DNA of 38,732 nucleotides from Spiroplasma phoeniceum P40 (GTDB lineage Bacteria; Bacillota_I; Bacilli_A; Mycoplasmatales; Mycoplasmataceae): NCBI RefSeq assembly GCF_003339775.1, contig NZ_CP031090.1, positions 1 to 38,732 of the forward strand, read 5' to 3'. Shown piece by piece: positions 17,907 to 28,065 of this stretch (position 1 is its first letter; each line of letters starts with the position of its first letter). The notes under the pieces were generated by a model. It saw only the letters and a program-made list of their open reading frames with translations, ran no database searches and was not told where the DNA came from. The position numbers and the translations under genes were made by a program.

Positions 17907-20418
17907 CACAAAAATTATCACTAAAAAAGCAAGTAAAGTCAGATTTACTGTTTCCAATGCTCTTGGTGGTATTGGTTGACAAGAACTTTTTATTATTTTT
18001 GCCGCGGTGGTTTTGATAACTTTATCTTTGACTTTGCTTGCAAAATTATCCTTGCTGGCGGGGGTTATTACAACTGTTATTGTTGCTATTTTAACAATAT
18101 TTTTGATTGCACCTAATAAAAATGGTGAAAAATTATACTATGTGATTTTTGTTGCTATTGTGTTCTTATTTAAAAATAAAAATCATAAAATAGAAAACAC
18201 GAACAACATACAAATTATCAATAACCGTGTTATTTTTAACAAAAAACAAGCACTTATATATAAAATAAATACCGTTGATTTAACATTGTCAACGCAAGAA
18301 GAACGCAATACACCGATTTATGACTTTTCTAATTATTTGCGTGGACTAAATTTTAATTTTGAAATTATCAAAATTGATAGTAAGTTGAATTTTAACAAAA
18401 ATAAAAACTATCTTACACAGACTTTAAAGCAAGATAGTTTAAAAAATTCACAAAAACACCAATTAAATAATTTTTTGTCGATGTCTGAATACTTGGAAAA
18501 CCAAAATTTAAAACTCGAACAAAATTATTATTTAATTGTTTTCACTAATAATAACGATAAAAAACTTGAATTATCGTTGTTATCGTATAATCAACATCTT
18601 TCTTTGACTTTGCCAACAAGCGAAGAAATTAAGAAAATTGTTGATAAAAAAATCATACCAACAAATACATCAATTTCAACATTACCAACATCGATTAAAG
18701 AAACTGCAAATTATTTGAAACTGGATAATAATAAATTTGTTAGTTATCTTACTGTTAATCAATTTCCGTTGACTGTTAATGATATGTGGTTGAGTAATTT
18801 TAGCGAAATAGAAAATGTCAATATTTCGCTTCGTGTTCACCATTTAGATAATATGACAGCGTTTAAATTGCTTGACCGTGCTATACGAAGAGCACAAGAC
18901 CAAGAAACTAAAAAAGCAAGTGAAGATATTGAATATAACTTATATTTACAAAATTTTAATGAGTTATTACAACTTATTCAAGTTGGGGGTGAAACCTTAA
19001 AAATGGTTTCAATTATTTTCACTTGCTTTGCTGATAGTAAAACTGGTTTAGACCAAGTTGTTTCAAATTTAAAAAATGAAATGATAAGAAATCGTTTTAC
19101 TATTAATGATTTGACATTTCGCCAATTTACAACATATAAATTTTTGTTATTTAACAATAATGATAAATTAAAAAACATCGAGCAAGAAATGGCAACGATT
19201 ACTCTTGCGAGTGCTTGACCGTTTCCAAGTAAACCATTAAATGACCCTCGCGGGTTAATAATGGGTGAAAATGAACAAATACAACCCATTATCTTTGATA
19301 TAAAAACCAAGTCATCAGTAAGAGCAAGTCATAACGCTTTTATTGTTGGTCAGATGGGGTTTGGAAAAACTTTTAATGTGAAAAAGCAATTAAATTGATT
19401 ATATTGTAATAACACAAAAATTTATATTATTGACCCACAACGCGAATATGGTAGTTTTGCCAATTACCACGGTGGAGAAATTATTGAATTTGGTAATAAC
19501 CCAAAAGCAAAAATTAACCCCTTAGAAATCTTTACTGATAATTTTTCCGAACACATTTCATTACTAGAACAATGGTTTAAAAATTTGTATAGTGATTTAA
19601 CAAATATAGACCTTGCTAAATTACAAGAATATATTATTCAATTATATAAAAACTTTAAAATTACTGCTGATACAAATTTAAAAAAATTATCTCGAAAAGA
19701 TTATCCAATTTTAACTGATTTATATAACTTGGTATATCAAAAAGAACAAGATACTTTGTTAGAAAAAATGTTGTGAAAACTAACCAAGGGAGCAGACGGC
19801 ACCCTATTTAATGGTGTTAGTACCTTAGAAATTAAAAGCGACTTGATTGTTTTTGATATTTACAATATGGCAAAATCAAAAACAATTGCTAACGCCCAAA
19901 TGTATTTGTTGTTAGCGTTGCTTGACCGTGTTATGAAAAAAAATAAGGAAGATAATTTAAACTTACCACTTGAGCAACAGAGTTGAATTTGTATTGCGGT
20001 GGATGAAGCACACTTATTAATTAACGAAGATAATTTGCTTGCCCTTAATTATTTATTTACTTTATCGAAAACTTGTCGTAAATTTAACGGAATTTTATAT
20101 ATTTTAACGCAAAGTATCGGTGACTTTACCCAGCACGGCGAAAATGTTAAACGCCAAGCACGGGGAATAATTGAACAGTGTACTTATCAATTTATTCATC
20201 ACTTAAATTCAATCGGTTTGCAAAATTATACTGAATTATTGACTGATAACAATATGATAAATGCGTATGAGAAAAATGTTATTTTAACACCTAAAAAGGG
20301 ACTTTGCTTATTTAGTATCAATGATAAACGCTATATTTTGCAAGTTATCGCCACAAGCGAAGAAATCAAAGCAATCGGTACCCAAGAAGACATTAATAAC
20401 CTAGGAAAGGAAACATAA
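17896..20418 (+). CDS. traE: TraE, VirB4-like ATPase (840 aa, copy B)
   Basis: Intact and apparently identical to copy A: N-terminal hydrophobic region, Walker A GQMGFGKT, IIDPQREY, VDEAH and ILTQS motifs. In this unit the downstream traG is broken, so a complete transfer apparatus would need traG supplied by another copy. Confidence 0.93.
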
Positions 20419-20421
20419 ATT

Positions 20422-20760
20422 ATGGAACCAAAGCAAACCGATTGAGTAACAGTTAACATTTTCGCACGCAGAAAACTAAAACGCGAAACCGAGAAAGCAG
20501 TTTTATTTTCTATTCCCAAACATAAAGGTTTGTCGGTGTGAATTAGTAAAAAATGCATTCACGGTTCGCGGAGGGGTAAATCACTTGCGGTTGGTATCAA
20601 AAGCACAGATGAATATATTATCTGATTATATGATAATGACGCTAAAATACATGTCAAAAGTGAAATTTGACAAGGACAGTACTTAATAAATCTTTATCAA
20701 TGTGAATGAAACAAAATGCTTGAAGCAATTAAAATCAACCAAGAAGCATTAAATAAATAA
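20422..20760 (+). CDS. Conserved 112-aa protein (copy B)
   Basis: Same as the copy A gene: starts three bases after traE, soluble, with the SVWISKKCIHGSRRGKS block. Last gene of the tra operon before the terminator hairpin. Function unknown. Confidence 0.82.
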
Positions 20761-20762
20761 AA

Positions 20763-20835
20763 TCGTTTATATTGCATTGAGTTAATATGTTATTCGTTAA
20801 AATAACTTTCAATGCAGCACAAACGACATTTTTTT
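20763..20835 (+). terminator. Probable tra operon terminator (copy B)
   Basis: Same imperfect hairpin and T run as at 5718-5790, unchanged. Confidence 0.6.
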
Positions 20836-20856
20836 ATAGAAAGGTAGGTGTTTAAA

Positions 20857-22372
20857 ATGTGAAAAAAAATTATTAATTGGCGAGATAAAAATATTAGCAA
20901 TAAAATTATTTATTGGTTTATTTTTATTTTAGTAATACCGTTTATGCTTGTATGTTTGATAAATTGTGCTTCGGCAATTATTATTATGTTTTTAAAATAC
21001 CATACACTAGATTTTAAAAATTTTCATATTGCTTATGCTGATAAATATAGTTGGTTAATTTCAATTATTTTGTTTATTATTGCGTTTTTATTTTTCTTTT
21101 GATTTTATGTAAGTCATAAAATAGATAATATGGATAGTCCTAAAACAAAACAACAAAAATCAAACAAAGCAAGTGATAAAGAATTTAAAACATTACAGTT
21201 AAAAATGCTTGCCCTTAATAATAAGTATGGTATTCTTAAAACTAATTTAACTCAACATACTTTATTGGTTGGGACAACGGGGAGTGGTAAAACAACAACA
21301 TTAATGTTTTTGGTAAAACAATTAAATCAAATATTTAAACAGACCACAATTATTATTGATGGGAAGGGAGATGTTGATTTAATTAATAAAGTTAAAAAAC
21401 AAGACCCTAACGCCTTTATTTGAGAAATTGGTGGGTCAACTGAATACAACCCCTTTGCGACAAAAGATAGTGTTGTGTTATCGGATAAGATAATGTCATT
21501 GTTTGATTTTTCAGAACCTTTTTATCGTGATAAGGCAAAACATTATTTATTAATTTTATTAGATGTTTTAATAAAAAAGAAAATTCCTATAACGCTAAAA
21601 ACATTACAGATTATTTCCAACTTGGGAATTTAAGAGTATTGATTGGTGGCATAGTAGAACCTAACCAAATTAAACTTAGTAATTTTGAAGAAAAAGAAAT
21701 TGTTGGTATGTATAGTAAATTAGATATTTGTTCTATGCAATTAAATAATTCGCTTGGCAAAAATAATAGTTTACTTGAATTGATCACAAAACATAAAACG
21801 ATTTTGTTTAGTATAAATTCTTTGAAATACCCCGAGTTGGCGGGTGCGGTTGGTAAAATCATAATCCAAGACTTAAAAGAATTAACTACCCTAAAACCAG
21901 TTAATCAAAAAATTAACATTGTTTTAGATGAGTTTAATGTCTTTGCAAGTGAAACTATTGTCAATTTGATAAATAAGTCGCGTAGTTTTAATTATCAATG
22001 TTTCTTGTCATTTCAAACAATAAATGATTTAAAAACAAACAATATGAATTTAACAGACACTATCTTCGGAAATGTTAGCACTATTGTTTGTCATAACATT
22101 AAAGACCCGAACACGGCGGAATATGTAGCGAGTGTCTTTGGTACCAAGAAACCGAAAAACTAACTCGCCAACTTGATTTTAAAAATAACACCGCTGATAT
22201 GGGTTCGGTGCGTGCGGTGGATGAGTTTATTGTTCACCCGAACGACCTGAAAACTATTAAAATCGGAGAATGCTATTTAAAAACAACGCTACCAAGTGGT
22301 AAGTTATTTATTAAAAAAATTGCGGTTGACCCCACTTGTTTAGATTATTTAATTCAACATTTAAACAAATAA
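20857..22372 (+). pseudogene. traG: traG, disrupted by two one-base deletions (copy B)
   Basis: The N-terminal membrane segments and Walker A are present, but the A run near 21598 has five A instead of six. The frame then ends at TAA 21631-21633, giving a 258-aa product without Walker B. A second loss (CCC to CC near 22143) shifts the frame again near the C-terminus. Between the two lesions the sequence still encodes the normal protein in another frame. Copy C has no lesion at either place, so both are specific to this copy; they are real decay or base-calling errors. Confidence 0.85.
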
Positions 22373-22510
22373 ATATTTTAAAATATTTATAATTGAGTTA
22401 AAATTAATTAAAGTATTTATTTTATTTAATCTATTATGCTATTAATTTCTTTTATTAGTTTAAAAATTATTATTTATAAAATACTTTAATTAATGAAAGG
22501 AATTTTTTAT

Positions 22511-22810
22511 ATGTACAGAAATTTTCAAAATAATCAATTATTTATAAAAGAGGTAGATGTTATTTTTGCTGATAAAGCAATGTTTAAAACAATTACTGAC
22601 AAAAATAATATTCAACGCAATTTGTTTTCATTTTATGTAAATGATGACGGACAAAATATTAAATGTGTTACTTGAAACGAAACTGCGGATAATTTAAACA
22701 AAGTATTTAATAAAGATACTAAAACAATTGAAATTAAATATCTTCACAAAAATAACAAAAACACTGACGAACTTGAATATAGTGTTAGAGAATTTAATAT
22801 TATCAATTAA
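22511..22810 (+). CDS. Small 99-aa OB-like protein (copy B)
   Basis: Identical in translation to the copy A gene, with the same GAAAGGA site, the same upstream 16-bp inverted repeat and the same downstream hairpins. Possible ssDNA-binding fold; weak evidence. Confidence 0.8.
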
Positions 22811-22873
22811 ATTATGTTATATTAACAACGATGTATTTAAAATACATCACCTTTATAAATTAGGTTTAAACAA

Positions 22874-22901
22874 AAACACCTTATTTTACTAAGGTTTTTT
22901 T
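22874..22901 (+). terminator. Terminator after the 99-aa gene (copy B)
   Basis: ACCTTA/TAAGGT stem with T run, as in copy A. The GATGTATTT/AAATACATC hairpin at 22830-22848 precedes it. Confidence 0.8.
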
Positions 22902-22917
22902 GTTTTTTTAAAATTTA

Positions 22918-22946
22918 TTGATAAATTTATTTATCTGTTGTACAAT
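22918..22946 (+). promoter_or_regulatory. Promoter of structured RNA (copy B)
   Basis: TTGATA, 17-nt spacer, TACAAT, identical to copy A. Confidence 0.75.
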
Positions 22947-22951
22947 GTAAA

Positions 22952-23113
22952 TGTTAGCAATTAAATTGCTAGGACAATTAAAAACGGAAACACAACGATT
23001 TTTGAACAACAACTGTGTTTCCATAAACATCTTAACATATTTTATTTACCTTAGAATATGTTTATCAATTATTATAATGTTTGTGGAAATAGCGGTCTGT
23101 TATTTCCCTTTTT
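22952..23113 (+). ncRNA. Candidate 160-nt structured RNA (copy B)
   Basis: Same hairpin series as at 7909-8070, apparently without change: 5' AGCAATT stem, GGAAACACA stem, AACATATT stem and terminator-like GGAAATA stem. Confidence 0.6.
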
Positions 23114-23193
23114 ATTTGTTACACAAAAAGGAGTTGAAATTAAATTATTTAATCCCCCTTTGTGGTAAAATAAAAACAACTAAATAAACAAAA

Positions 23194-23365
23194 AGAAAAA
23201 TGACCCATCAGTCATTCTTCTATACACCTATTAAGCGGTCCAACAAACCACTTAATTAGGTTATTGATTTAACCCCCACCTTTTGGTAGGTCAGTTAAAT
23301 TATAACATTTATTTAATTTTTGTGTATAGGTAGAATGAAAAAAAGTTCATTCTACCTATTTTTTT
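23194..23365 (+). ncRNA. Second hairpin cluster with terminator (copy B)
   Basis: Same stems as at 8151-8322, ending in the 13-bp stem and T7 run. Confidence 0.55.
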
Positions 23366-23506
23366 ATTTAATATATCAAAACAACACAAAATTCAGTTTA
23401 TATCAGCGTTGAAATAACCAAAAAGAATTATTCTACATTTTGGAAAATATCAACGCCAATAAAGCGTTTAAATTCGCTCAAAACGGCAGAAAGGAGCAAT
23501 ATTATT

Positions 23507-24158
23507 ATGCAACAATTACAACAAACAGAACAACTCAATTATCACTTTGTTGAGATAAATGGGTTTAATCATAAAGTTATTAATCAACTTGACGAAAAAA
23601 ACATATCTCTAATTTTTACTTACCAAAAAAATAGTTCGGCAACACCCTACCCGCAAAGATAGTTATAAAGTCAAAATTTATGACAAATTTATTTGTGTTC
23701 CAAAAATAATGTGTTTTATTGACAAAACCGGTAAATACTTTTTGGTTGGTCTTGATATGTTTTTTAACTACTGAATTTATAATACGCGTGATAATAATAA
23801 ATATCGCTTGGCGGGTTATCAAGCAATTAAAGACACTGCAATTAAAGAATTGCATTATTTAACTGTGTCTGCTCGAAGATACGAAAAAGAACAAGCAACA
23901 AACCCATTTTTAAGTGGGTTAACTTACCAACAAGCACGCGAACAAATTTGTGATGAAAGCGACAAATTAAAAGCAGAATACCAATCTTTCGTAAAAACTA
24001 AGTATTCTGCTAATAAAAAATCATTAATTAAAAATAAAGAGAATAATTCTCTTGTTGATGATTATAACACCTTGTATGAAAAAAACAAGGGCGACCCACC
24101 AAAATTATCCGAAGAAGAACTCACCCAGTTATTAGGGGAATTAGACAACTTAAACTAA
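23507..24158 (+). pseudogene. 217-aa protein gene, frameshifted (copy B)
   Basis: Two one-base losses within 40 bases (A run near 23596; a base lost in the CC/A7 run near 23625) put the start out of frame; translation ends at TAG 23660-23662 after 51 residues. The remaining 3' part, in its own frame to 24158, is complete and matches copy A. In the divergent tract around 23590-23770 copy B is closer to copy C than to copy A. Confidence 0.82.
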
Positions 24159-24498
24159 TTCCCCTACCGGGTTCTTAACCCCCCTATCAACAAAGCAGAG
24201 AACTTGCATAAAACCAAAGTGTAGCAAGACAACGAATAAACAAAACCAAGATATGGTCGTGATCATATCGTTTTTGCTGTTTGGCAAATCAACTCCTTTT
24301 TTCTTACTTTTTTATTCCAATAGAAAACCAAAATAAATACCATTACTATATCAAAACAAAATATTTAATAAATTTTATATATTTTTTAAATAAATTTATT
24401 AGTATTTTTTGAATAAAATACTAAATATATTAAAATTTAAGATATAATTATTAGGTATTAATATGGTACTTTTAAATACCATATATAATCTTGTTTAG
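24159..24498 (+). promoter_or_regulatory. AT-rich region with hairpins and -10 box (copy B)
   Basis: No gene. Hairpin GGGTT/AACCC (24169-24181, compensatory relative to copy A), inverted repeat GATATG/CATATC (24250-24269), TATAAT (24443-24448) and hairpin ATATGGTA/TACCATAT, which is one pair longer than in copy A. Confidence 0.5.
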
Positions 24499-24700
24499 AC
24501 TGCGGAACACAAATCATTTTGGCACGCCAATCACCCGAAACCCCGCACTCCCAACGTTGTTGATAGCACGGGGTTTCGGCTTAATGTTTGTGTTCCGCAG
24601 TGGTGAGTTTATGTTGGTTATATTAATTGCAATTAATATAACCAACATAAACTCACCTAGTTCCTTTTTTCTTTTTGCCCGTGCCCTTAAAAGAAAAAAG
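24499..24700. promoter_or_regulatory. Palindrome cluster, candidate origin (copy B)
   Basis: Bipartite 15/11-bp hairpin (24499-24601), perfect 56-bp palindrome (24602-24657) and the polypyrimidine/polypurine 12-bp hairpin (24664-24700), all identical to copy A in the arms. Confidence 0.85.
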
Positions 24701-24767
24701 CGAACCGAAAAAAGAAAAAACCCCACCCTTTCAGTAAGACAACGGTGGTTGGTAAGGAGTTGATGTT

Positions 24768-25361
24768 ATGGGTGAGTTAGAAAAAATATTGCTGATGATA
24801 AATCGTTGAGGATACTTAAACATAGAACAAGTTGCATTGTTGACACAAAAATCATTTATAAGTGCTAAACGAATTTTAGAACGAAATTTAAAAAAAGGTT
24901 TTTATAAAATAGACCAACATACAAGAAAAAACATTTATTATCTTTCTCATAAGGGAAATACTTTTGTTGGGCGTGAACACAAAAAAGCAATTAAAATAAA
25001 TTGCTATGAAATGCCCCACCAAGATATGCTGATTAAATGACTTTGTAGTCAAACCGACATCGAACATTACCAAACAGAGCGGGAGTTAAAAATGGAAAAC
25101 GGCAATTTGAATGCTTATCCAGACTTAATTGTTTATAAAACTGACGGAACAATTCAATTAGTCGAGTTTGAACGCACACGAAAAACTCCCGAGCGGTTTT
25201 TTAAAAAATTACAGGGTTTAGTAGAATATTATAAACAAAATTATACGGTTCACTGAATTACCCCAACTCAAACCCTCGCCAACTGAATACAAAATCAAGT
25301 CAACAAATGACAAGCACCACAAGAACTAAACACCTACGAAATCTGAAACAACAAGGAGTAA
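24768..25361 (+). CDS. Replication-relaxation-like protein (197 aa, copy B)
   Basis: Intact; same winged-helix N-terminus and YPDLIVY...VEFERTRKT nuclease-like motif as in copy A. Preceded by AAGGAG and the palindrome cluster. Identity between units A and B ends 30 bases after its stop. Confidence 0.85.
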
Positions 25362-25469
25362 TTTTTGGGCGAGCGGTTGATTTTTTTAACTCATTTCAAT
25401 TATTCTAAATATTGATTTAATTATGTATTTGTTTGTTATTTTTAAATTTAAAATATTATTCATAGTTAT

Positions 25470-25946
25470 TTAATTAATTAAATATTTTCTTAATAAAATA
25501 TTTATTATTATTCTTTGTGCCATTTCATCAAAAATAGCAATGTAAAATGATTTATTTTTAGCATAAGTTTTAGAATATTTCATAAAATGATTTTCCATTT
25601 GTTCTTTTGTCATATATAAGTATTTTGTTGCACCATTAATTAATTTAAAATATGCTACATATCCAATAATGGGTAATTTTTCTCTTTCATCTTCATCTTG
25701 TATTCAATTAAATTTTAATTTTTCTAAACTGTCATAGTTCATTAATTCTCCAACCCTAACATCTGTTACTGCTATATCTAAATATTGTCCACTTCTTTGT
25801 GCTAATTGAATATAACCTTTATAACCTATTTCATATTTAATTTTTTCAATTTCTTTCTCTTCTTTCATTTCTTCTTCTCAAATTTCATTTAAAATTTGTT
25901 CTGAATGTTCATCACTTTTTTTAAGTAATTTATTTGATTTTGCCAT
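25470..25946 (-). pseudogene. recT: RecT-like single-strand annealing protein, N-terminally truncated (158 aa)
   Basis: On the minus strand from ATG at 25946-25944 to TAA at 25470. From about residue 37 the product matches the RecT core: YEIGYKGYIQLAQRSGQY, DVRVGELMNYDSLEK, QDEDEREKLPIIGYVAYFKL, YMTKEQMENHFMKYSKTY, and an ending FDEMAQ. Complete RecT proteins are roughly 250-300 residues. The N-terminal part of the family is missing and an in-frame stop lies upstream of the ATG, so it is a fragment with a new start. An AGGGA site and the same extended -10 promoter as the coiled-coil gene of the other unit precede it. RecT genes are typical of phages; this is probably a captured phage fragment. 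Whether the short form still binds DNA is unknown. Confidence 0.82.
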
Positions 25947-25978
25947 ATTTTTTTCCCTATAAATTCATTTCCACAAAC

Positions 25979-26093
25979 ATTATACCATTATTTTAAAACC
26001 CTTATTTTATAATGGTTTTTCGTTGTTTGTTTTGCTATTGTCCTCTGTGCTGCATTGAAAGTTATTTTCACGGGGAAATGGTAATAAAAATAA
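25979..26093. promoter_or_regulatory. Conserved divergent promoter block (B-C block)
   Basis: Same block as 11390-11501, with extended -10 TGGTATAAT on the minus strand and the 23-bp element found inverted downstream of the tra operon. The terminator-like hairpin has one mismatch here (AATGG for AAGGG). Confidence 0.65.
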
Positions 26094-26110
26094 TTTTATT
26101 TTTAATTAAA

Positions 26111-26226
26111 ATTAATAATATTTATAATACTTGTATTATTTATAATATTTTATTATTATAATATATAAATATTTAATTTTTTAATTAATAATATTTATAA
26201 TACTTGTATTATTTATAATATTTTAT
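26111..26226. repeat. Candidate parS: two 43-bp direct repeats (B-C block)
   Basis: Identical 43-bp copies at 26111-26153 and 26184-26226, each with the perfect inverted repeat ATAATAC-TT-GTATTAT. Same position relative to the RHH/parA operon as the 28-bp repeats of the other block but an unrelated sequence, as expected for a distinct partition specificity. Confidence 0.7.
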
Positions 26227-26259
26227 ATAATAATTATATTAAAGAAAGGTTATATATTT

Positions 26260-26544
26260 ATGCCACAAACAATAAATAAGCTATCTCACTTAAAAAAGAT
26301 AAATAATGAAGAATTTTCAGAAAACAATAAAATAGTTAAAAATTTATCTAGTTTTAAAGAAACAAAAGAGTTTAGAAAAAGAAATTTAAAAACAGATGTT
26401 TTACCATCAATGACAGTTAAATCAAATTTAATTAAAAAATTCAGAGAAGAAGCACAAAAAAATGATTGAAAATTAACCACACTGATGAATAGAATTTTAG
26501 AAGAGCGTTATGGAAAGGAAAACAACAACAATGAAGATGATTAG
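26260..26544 (+). CDS. Small RHH-type DNA-binding partner of ParA (94 aa)
   Basis: ATG after AAAGAAAGG. One TGA read as Trp (DWKLTTLMNRILEERYG). The C-terminal part MTVKSNLIKKFREEAQKNDWKLTTLMN has the ribbon-helix-helix pattern and resembles the 85-aa protein of the other block; the N-terminal region differs. Overlaps parA by 14 bases. Likely binds the 43-bp repeats upstream. Confidence 0.75.
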
Positions 26545-27304
26545 TTTTTGTAACAAAAAAGGTGGAGTAGGCAAAACGACATTATGCAAAAATGTCGCTT
26601 ATAAGTTATCCCTTGATGGGGCAAAGGTTTTATTGATTGACCTTGACCCACAAGCAACCTTATCAGTCCAATTTGCGACAAAAGATATTTTCCAAAATAA
26701 ATCATTATCAAAAATTATTAATGCTATTGATATGTTACCTATAAAAAGTCTTATTCAAAAAACAAAGTATAAAAACATTGATATTATTGTTGGAAATGAA
26801 GAATTAAATAAAAGTAGTACTCTAATTAATACTATTTATCAAGAAAAAGATAGAGATTTAATTGCAGACATTATTTATCAATCAAACCAAAAAACTTTTG
26901 ATGGTTATGATTATGTGTTGATTGACTACCCACCAACTGTACAAGAATTGGGACTATCTTTTTTAACTTTATCAGATTTAATTATTATTCCAATCAATTC
27001 TGGTATAGGTAGTTATAAGGGTATTATTGATTTGAAAAATACATTAAATGTTATTTGCAGAAAAAATAACAGAAATATACCAAAAATTAATATTATTCTT
27101 AATAATATTAAGGATAATGAAAATACTGCTACCGTTTTAGAATGATTAAAAAATGATAGTATTTATGAATTTTTATCTGAAAATATAATAAAACACTCTG
27201 ATACATTTATTAAGACTGAAAATAAACTAAATAGTATTTGGGATAATAATGTTTATTGGCGACAGAAACAAGCATACGAAGAACTCATCAAGGAAATCAA
27301 ATAA
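26531..27304 (+). CDS. parA: ParA/Soj partition ATPase, second type (257 aa)
   Basis: MKMISFCNKKGGVGKTTLCKNVAY with deviant Walker A, LIDLDPQAT and LIDYPPTVQEL motifs. The ATG at 26531 is chosen because it has GGAAAGG about 10 bases upstream and aligns with the other ParA; an upstream in-frame ATG at 26510 is less likely. It is clearly related to but much diverged from the ParA at 11933, except for the Walker A region and the C-terminus (RQKQAYEELIKEIK). Confidence 0.93.
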
Positions 27305-27306
27305 CT

Positions 27307-27615
27307 ATGAAAATAGATGAAAATATTTGTCTTGCTCCTCACTGTGAAGAACCAATATTGCTTGTTGATATAATGACTTTGTTTTGTGCAGAACATAGCA
27401 AAAGGTTTTTTGCTTTTTGGTCAAGATATGAGGTTGATAGTGAATTAGAAAATATGTTAGAAATAGATGAAGAATTCCAAAAAGAATTTTTTACTGATAT
27501 GGTTTATGATTTTTGTTATGAAGATATTGAAGAATGAAAGAAAATAAATACACCCCCTATAAAAAATAAACAAAAAAGAAAAAAGAAAAAAAATAAAAAC
27601 AAAAAACGAAAGTAG
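27307..27615 (+). CDS. Small Cys/His protein, possible zinc-binding (102 aa)
   Basis: Starts two bases after parA (TAACTATG), like the membrane protein in the other block. ICLAPHCEEP near the N-terminus and LFCAEHSKRFF after about 15 residues give a CxxxxC...CxxH arrangement, as in small zinc-binding modules. The middle is very acidic and the C-terminus is a Lys/Arg-rich tail (KNKQKRKKKKNKNKKRK). Unknown function; a nucleic-acid-binding role is plausible from the tail. Confidence 0.72.
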
Positions 27616-27626
27616 ATAAAATAACG

Positions 27627-27779
27627 ATGAAAAAAATAGATAATAAAGACACTATCAATCATAATTTAATGATTGTCGATGTTGATTTACAAAAATGCTT
27701 GAATTGTAGTTTTACCATTCAAAAAATCGATGATAATTGATTTACGATCAATACGGGGGATAACAACTGTAGTAAATAA
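27627..27779 (+). CDS. 50-aa protein with CxxC pair, unknown
   Basis: Short ORF 11 bases after the Cys/His gene: MKKIDNKDTINHNLMIVDVDLQKCLNCSFTIQ, a CLNC pair, one TGA as Trp, and ending NNCSK. No strong ribosome site. Its position in the run with parA supports it; its size makes it uncertain. Confidence 0.5.
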
Positions 27780-27784
27780 CAATA

Positions 27785-27820
27785 ATATCAAAAAAACCAC
27801 ACCTATAAATTAGATGTGGT
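27785..27820 (-). terminator. Leftward terminator-like hairpin (copy C)
   Basis: ACCACA/TGTGGT stem (27796-27820) with a T7 run on the minus strand, as at 13249-13283. Confidence 0.5.
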
Positions 27821-27831
27821 AAAATAATATT

Positions 27832-28060
27832 AGTAAGCGACTTCTTCTCCTTACTCGTTAAAATTATATAAAGTGATAGTAATTTATTTGGAGATAAATT
27901 ACTATCGTGGAAACACTAGCATGCAACTAGCGTTTCCACAGACAATTTTAACATATTTCTTGGTGGTATTTTTGTGATACCATTGTGAAATATGTTAGAA
28001 ATTGTTTTGTGGGAATAGTGCTGTGGTGCTATTCCTATTTTTATTGTTCAGAAAGGAATA
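27832..28060 (+). promoter_or_regulatory. Tandem-hairpin leader of the adhesin gene (copy C)
   Basis: All stems of the copy B leader are kept: AGTAAG/CTTACT; the 13-bp stem 27875-27887/27894-27906 (loop TTGGAG versus TTGGCG); GTGGAAAC..CTAG stem 27907-27939 (loop CATGCAA versus TAAACAC); AACATATTTC/GAAATATGTT 27950-27996 enclosing TGGTAT/ATACCA, compensatory relative to GGGTAT/ATACTC; and GGAATAG/CTATTCC 28012-28035. Here TATTCC can alternatively pair with GGAATA at 28055-28060, which is the ribosome site. Confidence 0.65.
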
Positions 28061-28065
28061 CAGAA

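Larger units (their letters stand above)
13249..25391. repeat. Backbone copy B (complete)
   Basis: The only full copy of the shared unit: from the hairpin leader of the adhesin gene through the 197-aa gene. The left boundary is where similarity with copy C resumes (13249 and 27785). Within it the adhesin repeat domain (about 13680-14500) is the one internal section that differs strongly from copy C. Confidence 0.95.
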
